Shown here one piece after another: positions 24,521 through 32,971 of a DNA stretch of 64,000 nt. The stretch spans positions 372,001 to 436,000 of the forward strand of contig NZ_MQUQ01000012.1 in assembly GCF_001953865.1 (NCBI RefSeq), read 5' to 3'. How positions within the stretch are numbered: the stretch's first letter is position 1; each line of letters begins with the position of its first letter. A program made the position numbers and the translations under genes. The DNA comes from Amycolatopsis coloradensis. GTDB taxonomy: Bacteria; Actinomycetota; Actinomycetes; Mycobacteriales; Pseudonocardiaceae. Below the pieces are notes generated by a model, which was not told where the DNA came from, made no database searches, and was given only the letters and a program-made list of their open reading frames with translations.

Positions 24521-25381
24521 ATGGAGCAGATTGGTTTCGACTTCGGCGTCGAGGCACCGCGCAAGCTGACGAAGGTCTCGCCCGCGCGCCTCGCGACGTT
24601 CGAAGACTGCCCGCGCCGCTACCGCATGTCGTACCTCGACCGCCCGTCCCCGGCACGCACCGGGGCGTGGGCGCACAGCACGCTCGGCGCGGTGGTGCAC
24701 AACGCTTTGCGGGCGTTGTTCGACCTGCCGGTGATCAAACGCGTGCCGCAGCGGGCGATGGCGCTCGTCGCCGAGCACTGGAAGGACGCCGGGTTCGAAG
24801 ACACCGACCAGGCCGCCCGCTATCGCGCGCGTGCCAAGGGCTGGGTGGCGGAGTACGTCGAGCACAACGACGTCAGCGTCGATCCGGTCGGGTTGGAGCG
24901 CTGGGTTTCGGCGCCGGTCACGCTCGAGCCGGGCAGCGGGCCCAGTCTCATCATCGAGGGTCGCGCCGACCGTATCGACCAGCGCGGCGGGGAACTGGTG
25001 ATCATCGACTACAAGACCGGTCGTCGTGAGCCGGACGACTACGAGGCGCGCTCTTCGCAGGCCTTGGCGCTGTACGCGGTCGCGGCCGCCAGGACGTTGC
25101 GGACGCCGTGCTACCAGGTCGAGTTGCATCACGTGCCCACCGGCACCATCGCGGCCGCCGAGCACACCGAGCAGAGCCTCAGACGACATCTCCAGCGCGC
25201 CGACGAGACCGCCGGGGACCTCCGGCTGGCAACGGATACCCTGAACGCGGGCGGCGACGAGGACGTGTTGTTCCCCGCCCGCCCCGGCCGCCGTTGCTCC
25301 TGGTGCGACTTCCGGCCCAGCTGCGCGGCGGGCCAGGAGGCCGGGCCCGCGGCCCAGCCATGGGACTTGCTGGCCCCTTAG
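24521..25381 (+). CDS. RecB-family PD-(D/E)XK exonuclease with Fe-S cluster
   Basis: The 286-residue protein is a stand-alone RecB-like nuclease. The active site includes IIEGRADRIDQ and the ELVIIDYKTGR motif (Asp and Lys of PD-(D/E)XK). Cys30 in ATFEDCPRRY together with the C-terminal CSWCDFRPSC form the four-cysteine set that holds a [4Fe-4S] cluster in AddB-type nucleases. It lacks a helicase domain. GGGGTGA lies before the ATG. Actinobacteria commonly carry this small nuclease, and partners are unknown. The window also encodes AdnA and AdnB, which have the same nuclease type. Confidence 0.9.
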   Translation: MEQIGFDFGVEAPRKLTKVSPARLATFEDCPRRYRMSYLDRPSPARTGAWAHSTLGAVVHNALRALFDLPVIKRVPQRAMALVAEHWKDAGFEDTDQAARYRARAKGWVAEYVEHNDVSVDPVGLERWVSAPVTLEPGSGPSLIIEGRADRIDQRGGELVIIDYKTGRREPDDYEARSSQALALYAVAAARTLRTPCYQVELHHVPTGTIAAAEHTEQSLRRHLQRADETAGDLRLATDTLNAGGDEDVLFPARPGRRCSWCDFRPSCAAGQEAGPAAQPWDLLAP

Positions 25382-25412
25382 CTCGAAACCCGACGATTGG
25401 ACAGGCGAGGAC

Positions 25413-25757
25413 GTGTCGTCACCGGACACCGAAGAGCTCGCGACCGCACCGCCGCCCGCGGAACCGGACGGTCCCGCGGTGGCCGGACGCGGCCGGTTCT
25501 GGCGCGGGCTGACCGGATCGCTCGCGGCCGGGATGGTCGTCCTCGCGGTGTGCGTGCTCTCGATCGCCGGGATCTGCCTGTTCACCGGCGCTCCGGGGCC
25601 AGGGCCGCTGATGCTGGTCGGACATCCGGTCGCGACGGTGGTCGCTTTGCTCTGTCAGCGGGTGGCCGACGCGCGGAATGGCCGTGTCGCGGGCTTCGCG
25701 GGTCTCGGCGTCGTGGTGAGTGTGACGGCCGCGCTGAGCCTGTTCTGGTGGAACTGA
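25413..25757 (+). CDS. Small membrane protein, unknown function
   Basis: The GTG start follows GCGAGG and gives 114 residues. An acidic Pro/Ala-rich head of about 30 residues is followed by three hydrophobic segments: GSLAAGMVVLAVCVLSIAGI, PLMLVGHPVATVVALLCQRV and AGFAGLGVVVSVTAALSLFW. No recognised domain is present. It lies 31 bp after the RecB-like nuclease gene on the same strand and may share its transcript. Confidence 0.75.
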   Translation: MSSPDTEELATAPPPAEPDGPAVAGRGRFWRGLTGSLAAGMVVLAVCVLSIAGICLFTGAPGPGPLMLVGHPVATVVALLCQRVADARNGRVAGFAGLGVVVSVTAALSLFWWN

Positions 25758-25874
25758 ACACGGCAGGAAAGTGCCACTGTCCGGAAAAGCGACCTGACGG
25801 GCCGGAAAATGGGGCTCACTGGGCACGTCGTAGACGAAGACGCTGCCGCGCAGCGAGCACGAAAGGCACCGTTG

Positions 25875-26519
25875 ATGACCTACCCACCCCAGCCAGGACA
25901 GCCCGACCACGGCCCTGGTGGGCAGCAGTACCAGCAGGGCGGTTACGACCAAAGCGGGTACGACCAGAGCGGCGCGTATCCCCAGCAGCAGTACCCCGGC
26001 CAAGGCCAGCCGCACTACGGTCAGAACCAGCAGTACGGCCAGAACCAGCAGTACGGTCAGGGCTTCGGCGGGCCGCCCGCGCCACCGAAGAACAGTAAGA
26101 CCGGCCTCATCGCGGGCATCGCCGCCGCCGCCGTGGTGCTGGTCACGCTGGTGATCACCGGATTCGTCGCCCCCGGCTTCTTCCTCGGCGACGACAAGGC
26201 CGACAAAGCGGCCGGCCTTGAAGGGACCGCGCAGGCGGTCGTCGACGGCATCAACGCCCACGACAAGACCGCGTTGACGGCGCTCAAGTGTGGGAACGCG
26301 GAAAACGACGTCGACCAGGCCATCGAGCGAGTCGGTGACGTGTCGAACGCGACGCTCGACGGGGTCACGAAGGTCTCCGAAACCGAGTACGCGGTGGCCG
26401 TCACGTTGAACGTCGAAGGGCGATCCCGCACCGCCACCGGCTCACTCGCCAAGGAAGGCGGTAGCTGGTGCTGGAAGGAAATCGGCCGATTGCGTAGCAA
26501 GACTTCGGCGACGACGTGA
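25875..26519 (+). CDS. Membrane-anchored protein with Gln/Tyr/Gly-rich head
   Basis: From the ATG at 25875 (AAAGG upstream) the product has 214 residues. The first 70 are low complexity, rich in Gln, Gly, Tyr and Pro, with YGQNQQ repeats. One membrane helix follows (about 76-100, TGLIAGIAAAAVVLVTLVIT), then an extracytoplasmic domain of about 110 residues. This domain resembles DUF4878/NTF2-like modules (GTAQAVVDGINAHDKTAL) and has a pair of Cys. A role is not recognisable, but tethered sensors or cell-envelope proteins often look like this. Confidence 0.75.
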   Translation: MTYPPQPGQPDHGPGGQQYQQGGYDQSGYDQSGAYPQQQYPGQGQPHYGQNQQYGQNQQYGQGFGGPPAPPKNSKTGLIAGIAAAAVVLVTLVITGFVAPGFFLGDDKADKAAGLEGTAQAVVDGINAHDKTALTALKCGNAENDVDQAIERVGDVSNATLDGVTKVSETEYAVAVTLNVEGRSRTATGSLAKEGGSWCWKEIGRLRSKTSATT

Positions 26520-26527
26520 TGACGGCG

Positions 26528-26556
26528 GGCGATAGCAAGGGACCTTTGCTATCGCC
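26528..26556. terminator. Hairpin between convergent genes, GATAGCAA family copy 2
   Basis: GGCGATAGCAA-type arms pair over 11 bp (GCGATAGCAA with TTGCTATCGC plus one outer pair) around a GGGACC-containing loop. The element is 9 bp past one stop and 6 bp before the opposing stop, so it can terminate from both sides. Confidence 0.7.
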
Positions 26557-26562
26557 GGGCGG

Positions 26563-27957
26563 TCACTTGAGGGCGGCCACGGTGGGGCCTCGCTGCTCCA
26601 GCAGCACCGGCCCGACCGACGAGAGCCGCACGGGGCCGGTGTAGCCGCGCCGGTCGACGCCGACGGTGCGGATCGTCGTGCCGGTCAGTTCGTCCAGAAC
26701 GGCGAGCCCGCCCTGGATCGGCACGACCAGCTGATCCCCGAAGGTCACGCCGGGGCCGACGGCGCTGTTCAGCGTCCAGCGCGGCGTGAGGTCGTCGCGT
26801 GAGAAGGCCATGGTCTTCGAGCCGGTGAACCAGTAGACGCTCTGCGCGGTCCACGCGGTCGCCATGATGCCGCCCATCGGATCCCGCGCGGTGTCGGCGG
26901 CGGGCGCGTCGAGCGGATACGCCGATTTCTGCACGCCGTCGCCGCCATAGATGACCAGCAGTTTCTGTTCCGGCAACACGATCAGCGCGAGGTCGCCGGA
27001 CATCGCGACGACTTTCGCGTTCTTCCCGGCGAGCACGGTGCTGTAGTCGACCTTCGGGTCGTCGGCCTCATCGTTGGTCGCGCGGTAGACGGTGAAGCGG
27101 TCGGCCGGGTCGCCGGGGCAACGCTCGATCACGCCGATCTTGCCCGCCGCGGCGGCCACCGTGCCATAAGTGCAGCCCGTTCTAGGCTGCTTGTTCGCGT
27201 TCACGATGGCCGGGACCTGGCCGTACTCCATGCTCTTGACCAGGTCGTCGCGCCAGGTGTTGAGCAGTTTCTTGCCGGTCGTGGTGACATGCGAGCCGTC
27301 GACGACCAGCTGGGTGCCGAGTTCGGCGTCGCCGTTGCGCTGCGCGGTGCGGCGCCCGGTCCCGGCGTCGAGCTGGGTGACCTCGCTGCATCCGGTGTCC
27401 TTGCGGTACACCGCGTCCACCTTGATCCCGGCGAGCGCGACGGTGCACAGCTCGAGATCACGGGAATAGCGCCATCGGACGTCGCCGGTGTACGGGTCGC
27501 GGCCGAGTACTTCGCCGTTGTCCGCGGTGACGACGCTGTTGGCCTCACCGATCGGGACGGGTGTCGACGAACTCGGTGCCTGCCACAGCTCGGTCAGCGA
27601 GCCGGGTACTTCCGCCGGGGCGGGCGGGAGCCCGGGCGGCTGGGTGGCCGCGACCTGCGCGACTGTCGCCGCGTTGTCGCTGGTCACGCCGATGACGACA
27701 CCGGTGACCGCGACGACCACCACGATCACCGCGACGATCACGTGATCCCGCGTGCGGTTCCACGGCGAGCGCCGGGCGCGTTTCCCGGCAGGCGACGGCG
27801 CGGAGGCCTCGGGCTGGGCGGGTTCGGCGTCCAGCACGTCTTCGGTGCCGATCGTGGCCGAGGTGTCCGGCCCGTCACCGTTCGACGGCTGTCCGGGATC
27901 GGCGGGCACGGGCCGCGCCGGATCTTCGTCCGGCGCGGCGTCCCAACGTTCGCTCAC
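26563..27957 (-). CDS. Membrane-anchored PQQ-like beta-propeller protein
   Basis: The GTG start at 27957 gives 464 residues. A disordered acidic head of about 80 residues precedes one membrane helix (HVIVAVIVVVVAVTGVVIGV). A large extracytoplasmic domain follows, built of WD/PQQ-like blades such as GEVLGRDPYTGDVRWRYSRD, VTQLDAGTGRRTAQ and LAVLDELTGTTIRTVG. It contains several Cys pairs. The order next to rhlE corresponds to Rv3212 of M. tuberculosis, as I recall. The function is unknown, and a scaffold or envelope assembly factor is possible. The open frame continues upstream to 28497 but has no signal and is a shadow of rhlE. Confidence 0.85.
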   Translation of the reverse strand: MSERWDAAPDEDPARPVPADPGQPSNGDGPDTSATIGTEDVLDAEPAQPEASAPSPAGKRARRSPWNRTRDHVIVAVIVVVVAVTGVVIGVTSDNAATVAQVAATQPPGLPPAPAEVPGSLTELWQAPSSSTPVPIGEANSVVTADNGEVLGRDPYTGDVRWRYSRDLELCTVALAGIKVDAVYRKDTGCSEVTQLDAGTGRRTAQRNGDAELGTQLVVDGSHVTTTGKKLLNTWRDDLVKSMEYGQVPAIVNANKQPRTGCTYGTVAAAAGKIGVIERCPGDPADRFTVYRATNDEADDPKVDYSTVLAGKNAKVVAMSGDLALIVLPEQKLLVIYGGDGVQKSAYPLDAPAADTARDPMGGIMATAWTAQSVYWFTGSKTMAFSRDDLTPRWTLNSAVGPGVTFGDQLVVPIQGGLAVLDELTGTTIRTVGVDRRGYTGPVRLSSVGPVLLEQRGPTVAALK

Positions 27958-28165
27958 GTGCCCTGGCTCCCCACGTCCGCGTCTGCGTTCTTGGTAGTGA
28001 ACCCGCGACCGCGAACTCGTCGCCAGGGCGCTGGACGGCACACGCGTCACGGTGTGCGAGCCAGGCGCCCTGCCGTCGAGTTCGCGGAGCCTCCGGCCGG
28101 GCGGGTTCACGCTTGTAGCTGGTTCCGCAGTGAGCCCTTCAGCTCCGCCAACCGGTCTGAAAAGC

Positions 28166-29800
28166 TCAGTCTGCCGACGCAGGTGTATCAGAAGTCGCCG
28201 AGGGACGGCGACGGCGGCGTCGGCGAGCCGGACGCTCGGCGCTGTCGCCTGCCTCCTTCTCGACCGCGGGGCCACTGACTTCCGGGCTCGGCTTCGCGGC
28301 GCCACGGCTGCGGCGGCGCGTGCGAGTGCGGCCTTCCGAAGCACCTTCGCTCTGGCCTTCGGCGCTGTCGCCGGAAGCGTCCGCGGCGGCGTCGGCGGCC
28401 TCGATCTTGGCGGCCGCGTCGGCACCGCCGCGAGTCCGCTTGCGCGGCGTGCGGTTGCGCTTGCGGGGCGCCTCTTCGTCCTTGTCCTTCGCCACACCCT
28501 GGCCGCGGCCCCGGCGCTTACCGCCCAGGTCTTCCTCGACCTCGGCCGAGAGGCCGGCGCGGGTCCGCTTCGACAGCGGGAGACGGCCGGTGGTGCCCTC
28601 GGGGATGCCGAGGTCGCTGAACAGGTGCTTGGACGACGAGTACGTCTCGGCGGGCTCGGGCATGTCGAGCCCGAGGATGTCCGAGATCATCTTCCAGCGC
28701 GGCTCCTCGTCCCAGTCGACGAGCGTGATCGCGACACCGGTGCGCCCGGCGCGGCCGGTGCGGCCGATCCGGTGAACGTAGGTCTTCTCGTCCTCCGGCG
28801 TCTGGTAGTTGATCACGTGCGTGACATCGTCGATGTCGATGCCGCGGGCTGCGACGTCGGTGGCGACCAGCACGTCGACCTTGCCGGCGCGGAACGCGCG
28901 CAGTGCCTGCTCGCGGGCGCCCTGGCCGAGGTCACCGTGCACGGCGGCGGCCGCGAAGCCACGCTCGACGAGTTCGTCGGCGACCTTCTGCGCGGTGCGC
29001 TTGGTGCGGGTGAAGATCATCGTCAGGCCGCGGCCCTCGGCCTGGAGCGCGCGGGCGATCAGCTCGGGCTTGTCCATCGAGTGCGCCCGGTAGACGAACT
29101 GGGTGGTGCGCTCGTGAATGGCGCCGGCGTCGTTCTCCTCGGCGCGGATGTGCGTCGGCTGGGTCAGGAACGTGCGGGCCAGCGTGATGATCGGGCCCGG
29201 CATGGTCGCCGAGAACAGCATCGTCTGCCGCTTGTCCGGGACCATCCGCAGGATGCGCTCGATGTCGGGCAGGAAGCCGAGGTCGAGCATCTCGTCGGCC
29301 TCGTCCAGCACCAGACCGCGGACCTTGCCCAGCACCAGGTGCTTCTGCTCGGCCAGGTCCAGCAGGCGGCCGGGCGTGCCGATGACGACGTCGACGCCGC
29401 TGCGAAGCGCCGCGATCTGCGGCTCGTACGGACGGCCACCGTAGATGGCCAGTGTGCGGATGCCGAGGTGCTTGCCCGCGCCCTTGAGGTCGTTCGCGAC
29501 CTGGATGCACAGCTCGCGGGTCGGCACGACCACCAGCACCTGCGGGGTGCCGTCGCCGGGGACCTCGACGCGGTGCAGCAGCGGGACGCCGAAGCCCAGA
29601 GTCTTGCCCATACCGGTGCGGGCCTGGCCGATGAGGTCGTCGCCGGCCATGGCCAGCGGCAGGGTCAGGGCCTGGATGGCGAAGGTGCGCTCGATCCCGG
29701 CCTCGCTCAGAGCCTTCACGATCTCCGGCTTGACGCCGAAGGACGCGAAGGAGGGAGATTCGGCTTCCACCGGTGCGCCCGCCTGGAGCGGGTGCGACAC
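28166..29800 (-). CDS. rhlE: DEAD-box RNA helicase (RhlE-like)
   Basis: The helicase core (about 1-390) has all motifs: I ARTGMGKT, Ia PTRELC, Ib TPGRLLDL, II LDEADEML, III FSATMP, IV IFTRTKRTAQ, V VATDVAARGIDID and VI HRIGRTGRAG. The 150-residue tail is strongly basic and Ala/Glu/Arg-rich, probably RNA-binding. It unwinds structured RNA, likely in ribosome assembly or decay. The GTG at 29800 lacks a ribosome-binding site. An in-frame CTG at 29899 with GAGAGG 8-9 bases upstream may be the true start, adding 33 residues. Neighbours match Rv3210c-Rv3212. Confidence 0.92.
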   Translation of the reverse strand: MSHPLQAGAPVEAESPSFASFGVKPEIVKALSEAGIERTFAIQALTLPLAMAGDDLIGQARTGMGKTLGFGVPLLHRVEVPGDGTPQVLVVVPTRELCIQVANDLKGAGKHLGIRTLAIYGGRPYEPQIAALRSGVDVVIGTPGRLLDLAEQKHLVLGKVRGLVLDEADEMLDLGFLPDIERILRMVPDKRQTMLFSATMPGPIITLARTFLTQPTHIRAEENDAGAIHERTTQFVYRAHSMDKPELIARALQAEGRGLTMIFTRTKRTAQKVADELVERGFAAAAVHGDLGQGAREQALRAFRAGKVDVLVATDVAARGIDIDDVTHVINYQTPEDEKTYVHRIGRTGRAGRTGVAITLVDWDEEPRWKMISDILGLDMPEPAETYSSSKHLFSDLGIPEGTTGRLPLSKRTRAGLSAEVEEDLGGKRRGRGQGVAKDKDEEAPRKRNRTPRKRTRGGADAAAKIEAADAAADASGDSAEGQSEGASEGRTRTRRRSRGAAKPSPEVSGPAVEKEAGDSAERPARRRRRRRPSATSDTPASAD

Positions 29801-29899
29801 GTCGAGTGCCGCCGGGCCAGTCTCGCTGTGTTCCAGCGCGACGGCCTCCGGGACGCCGGTGATGACGTTCTCTTCGGTTGTGGTTTCGTTCGTGGTCAG

Positions 29900-30231
29900 G
29901 GTGCTCGCCTCTCTCGTGACCAGCGCGCACTGCCCTGGTCACCGATCGACACTCGACCACGAAAATTCGCTCGGGCTCCGCGCTACTGGCGCTGAAGCGG
30001 CCCTTCGTGGGAATGCCGCAGGATGGCGTGCACGCACATCATTCTTGCGCTGATCAGGGCCGCACCGGCTGTCCTTCAGCCGCAGCAGCGTCCCGATCCG
30101 GGACGGATGATCCGTCGTATCCGTCGGTGAGTCTACCTGATCTGCGGTTTTTCGATAGTCCCCGCCGTGTCGGGAGGTGGGGAGGGTCTCTTTACGGCCC
30201 CGAAGGTGTGTTCGGCGATACCCTTTCCGCC
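29900..30231. other. Divergent promoter region of rhlE and the ferritin-like gene
   Basis: No gene is visible in these 332 bp. They must contain promoters for both directions, and possibly a long rhlE leader, since RNA helicase genes are often autoregulated through their 5' regions. Short imperfect repeats such as GATCCGGGACGGATGATCC occur near 30095, but I cannot assign a function. Confidence 0.45.
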
Positions 30232-30885
30232 GTGACGGAGGCAAAGCAGATCAGTGAAGGCGTAGTCGATTTGCTCGGCGTACTCGCCTATGGGGAATTG
30301 TCCGCATTCGATCGCATGGCCGAGGACGCGCGCACCGCGCCGACGTTGTCCGGCCGGGCCGCGCTGGCGTCCATGGCGGCCGCCGAGATCGGGCACTACG
30401 ACCTGCTCGCCAAGCACCTCGCGGGGCATGGCGTCGCGATCGAGGACGCGATGCGGCCGTTCGTCGGGCACATCGACGCTTGGCACGCCTCCACGAAGCC
30501 GCGTTCCTGGCTGGAGTCGCTGGTAAAGGCCTACGTCGGTGACGGGCTCGCGGCGGATCTCTACCGCGAGATGGCCAGCTGGCTCGACCCCGAAACCAAG
30601 GACCTGGTGCTCACCGTGCTCGCCGACACCGGGCATTCCGCGTTCGCCGAACGCGAAGTCGCGGCCGGGATCGAGGCCGACCCGAAGGCGCGGGACAAAC
30701 TCGCGCTGTGGGGCCGTCGTCTGCTGGGTGAGGCGTTGACGCAGGCCCAGTACGTCGTCGCCGAGCGGGACGGGCTCGCCGAACTGATCGTCGAAGGCTC
30801 GGGCGACCTTTCGGGAATCGCCGCGCTGTTCCGCCGGTTGCAGCAGGGACACACCAAACGCATGCAGGTGCTGGGGCTCGGCTGA
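30232..30885 (+). CDS. Ferritin-like/MiaE-like diiron protein
   Basis: From the GTG at 30232 the product is 217 residues of mostly helix, with carboxylate/His pairs typical of a ferritin-like diiron fold: LAYGELSAFDRMAEDA, AAAEIGHYDLLAKHLAGHG, GDGLAADLYREMASWLDPE and FAEREV. It fits the MiaE_2-like actinobacterial family. Family name suggests tRNA hydroxylase ancestry, but substrate is unproven. GATACCC upstream and the absence of a Shine-Dalgarno suggest a leaderless mRNA. It corresponds in order to Rv3210c. Confidence 0.85.
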   Translation: MTEAKQISEGVVDLLGVLAYGELSAFDRMAEDARTAPTLSGRAALASMAAAEIGHYDLLAKHLAGHGVAIEDAMRPFVGHIDAWHASTKPRSWLESLVKAYVGDGLAADLYREMASWLDPETKDLVLTVLADTGHSAFAEREVAAGIEADPKARDKLALWGRRLLGEALTQAQYVVAERDGLAELIVEGSGDLSGIAALFRRLQQGHTKRMQVLGLG

Positions 30886-30944
30886 CGTCTCTTCGGCTAG
30901 CCTTGGCGGGCCAGTAATTTCGAACTTTCAAGCGGAGGTCCCAC

Positions 30945-31175
30945 GTGGAGGTCAAGATCGGCATCAAGGACACGCCGCGGGAGCTCGTGGTGTCCAGCAA
31001 CCAGTCGCCCGACGAGGTCGAGGAACTGGTCGCGAACGCCTTGAGGGCCGGCGACGGGATCTTCCGCCTCGACGACGAAAAGGGCCGTAAGTACATCGTG
31101 CCCACCGACCGGATCGCCTACGTCGAGATCGCGCCGTCAGACGTTCGCAAGGTCGGCTTCGCTGTTGGTGGTTAA
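30945..31175 (+). CDS. DUF3107 protein (TB9.4-like)
   Basis: The 76-residue protein MEVKIGIKDTPRELVVSSNQ onward, including VEELVANAL and the ending IAPSDVRKVGFAVGG, is a clear match to DUF3107. Its M. tuberculosis member is the small antigen TB9.4 (Rv3208A). The GTG has GCGGAGGT upstream at 6-7 bases. The function is unknown. Its conserved neighbours here are the ferritin-like protein before it and, further on, the TetR regulator at 36491, with several inserted genes between. Confidence 0.9.
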   Translation: MEVKIGIKDTPRELVVSSNQSPDEVEELVANALRAGDGIFRLDDEKGRKYIVPTDRIAYVEIAPSDVRKVGFAVGG

Positions 31176-31289
31176 CCCGATCGGGTTGTAGTCGGATGTC
31201 ACAGTGGCGTCACCGCCGCGTCTCAGCCAGCTCTCAGATTTGATCGTCACGCTAGGGCGGGGACGGCAGGGGGCTAGCCGAGAAATGAG

Positions 31290-32570
31290 GTGGACGGCGT
31301 CACTGTGATGGACCGCGCGCTGGTCGACGGCGTGCGTACAGTTCCCGAACAAGGCAGACGGGTCGCCGGGCGGCTGACCGGCATCGACGTCGCCCGCGGC
31401 CTGGCCGTCCTCGGCATGTATGCGGTGCATGTCGGCCCCGATCCCGTCAAAGGCGGCGCCGGGGTGCTGTTCAAACCGTTCGAAGGCCACTCCGCGGCGC
31501 TGTTCGCGGTGCTGGCGGGTGTCTCGATCGCGCTGATGTCCGGCGGTCGCCGTCCGAAACTGGGCCGCGACAGGACCCGCGTGGCGCTCAAGCTGGCGAC
31601 CCGCGCGCCACTCTTGGTGGCGCTGGGACTATGGCTGACCAGCCTCGAGACCGGCTACATGGTGATCCTGGCCTACTACGGGGCCTGTTTCCTCTTCGCG
31701 ATCCCATGGCTGCGCGCGAGCGCGAAGGCGCTGGCGATCGCCGCGGTCGTCGTCGCCGTGGCAGGCCCGCTGTCCTCGCATCTGATCAGGGCTCAGCTAC
31801 TGCCCCGCGACCTGCTGTTCTTCGCACCGGACCTGACCGCGGACGACGTCACGTCGACAGGGCTGCTGAAGGCAGCGACCGTGCTCGTCCTGACCGGCAC
31901 CTTCCCCGCGTTGACGCTGATGGCGTACGTGTTCGCCGGGATGTCCCTCGGCCGGATGGACCTGACCTCGCGCAGCGTGTGCCGCCGCCTGTTCTTCGGC
32001 GGATCGGCGCTCGCGGTGGGCGGGTATGTGGTGTCCTGGATCGCGACCGGGCCGCTCGGCGGTATGCAGGCCGTGTACCGCTCACTGGAACCGGCCGCCG
32101 CGCAGGCGGGGATGACGCCGCCGGAGTTCTTCCGGCTCCACCAGACCTGGATCCACGGCACGCCGCCGACCACTAGCTGGGCCTGGGAACTGCTGCCGAC
32201 CGGAACCTCGTACACGCCGTTCGACCTGCTGATCTCGATCGGGATCGCGGCGGCGGTGATCGGTGGTTGCCAGCTGGTGATGCCGAAGTTCGAGCGCGTG
32301 CTGCGGCCGCTTTCGGATCTGGGCGGGCGGGTGCTGAGCGCGTACGTGCTGCATTTCGTGGCGATCGCGCTGTTGTGGGACGAGAGTGACGGCGATTCGA
32401 TCTTCAGCGTGCCGCACTTCGTCGAGTTCTCGGCGGTCGCGCTGACCGCCGCGGTGCTGTGGCGGAAGTTCGTCGGGCGCGGGCCGCTGGAATGGGCGAT
32501 GAACAAGCTGTCGAGCTGGCCGAAGTATCTGGGGCCACGCACTCGGGTGCCCGCTCAGCGGCAGGGTTGA
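31290..32570 (+). CDS. Multi-pass membrane protein with DUF418/acyltransferase-like domains
   Basis: The 426-residue protein has about ten membrane segments. The N-terminal motif RLTGIDVARGLAVLGMYAVHVG is shared by heparan-alpha-glucosaminide N-acetyltransferase-like and DUF418/DUF1624 proteins. The C-terminal half (LSDLGGRVLSAYVLHFVAIALLW) fits DUF418. Members probably transfer acyl groups across the membrane, but the substrate is unknown. The GTG at 31290 overlaps a GAGG; a second start at ATG 31308 is possible. A hairpin lies 18 bp after the stop. Confidence 0.8.
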   Translation: MDGVTVMDRALVDGVRTVPEQGRRVAGRLTGIDVARGLAVLGMYAVHVGPDPVKGGAGVLFKPFEGHSAALFAVLAGVSIALMSGGRRPKLGRDRTRVALKLATRAPLLVALGLWLTSLETGYMVILAYYGACFLFAIPWLRASAKALAIAAVVVAVAGPLSSHLIRAQLLPRDLLFFAPDLTADDVTSTGLLKAATVLVLTGTFPALTLMAYVFAGMSLGRMDLTSRSVCRRLFFGGSALAVGGYVVSWIATGPLGGMQAVYRSLEPAAAQAGMTPPEFFRLHQTWIHGTPPTTSWAWELLPTGTSYTPFDLLISIGIAAAVIGGCQLVMPKFERVLRPLSDLGGRVLSAYVLHFVAIALLWDESDGDSIFSVPHFVEFSAVALTAAVLWRKFVGRGPLEWAMNKLSSWPKYLGPRTRVPAQRQG

Positions 32571-32587
32571 CCGGTCGCCTGATGTCG

Positions 32588-32635
32588 GTGAAGGCCCTCC
32601 TCGAGGGACTCCGGGTCCCTTAAGGAGGCCTTCAC
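32588..32635. terminator. Hairpin between convergent genes, GTGAAGG family
   Basis: GTGAAGGCC and GGCCTTCAC form the outer 9-bp stem. TCCT/AGGA and AGGGAC/GTCCCT continue inward with one bulge and one short mismatch. It lies between the DUF418-like gene (+) and the DUF4873 gene (-), 10 bp from the latter's stop, which suits bidirectional termination. Confidence 0.68.
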
Positions 32636-32644
32636 GGACTCGAG

Positions 32645-32971
32645 TCAGGCGTTGAGTTCGTTCAGTTCTTCGAGGCTGGTGGGCACGTGGAAGGGCGGCG
32701 TGCTGGTGCCCATGACGCGGTAGCGGTCCCACGGGTCCGGGTCGGACAGCTCACCCTTCGCGCTGTACTCGCCCGCGCGGATCTCGACGGCGGTCTTCTT
32801 GCCACCGGCGGCCGCGGACACCTGCTCGCTGGTGGCCACGCGGCCGTACCAGCGGTAATAACCGTCGATCGGCTGGAAGTAACCCCGTAGTTCGACGGTC
32901 GCCGCGATCTCGGTCCCGTCGATCACGAGGACCGCTTCGCCGGAGTAACCGTCTTCGTCGTGCTCGCTCAC
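32645..32971 (-). CDS. DUF4873 protein
   Basis: From a GTG preceded by GGAGG, the 108-residue product reads DEDGYSGEAVLVIDGTEIAA, VELRGYFQPIDGYYRWYGRV and onward. This is a DUF4873 beta domain. In mycobacteria this domain is often fused to FAD-dependent monooxygenases, whereas here it stands alone. The start overlaps the TetR stop by 4 bp (GTGA), so it is coupled to the regulator. The divergent AurF-like oxygenase suggests a shared oxidative pathway, by inference. Confidence 0.83.
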   Translation of the reverse strand: MSEHDEDGYSGEAVLVIDGTEIAATVELRGYFQPIDGYYRWYGRVATSEQVSAAAGGKKTAVEIRAGEYSAKGELSDPDPWDRYRVMGTSTPPFHVPTSLEELNELNA

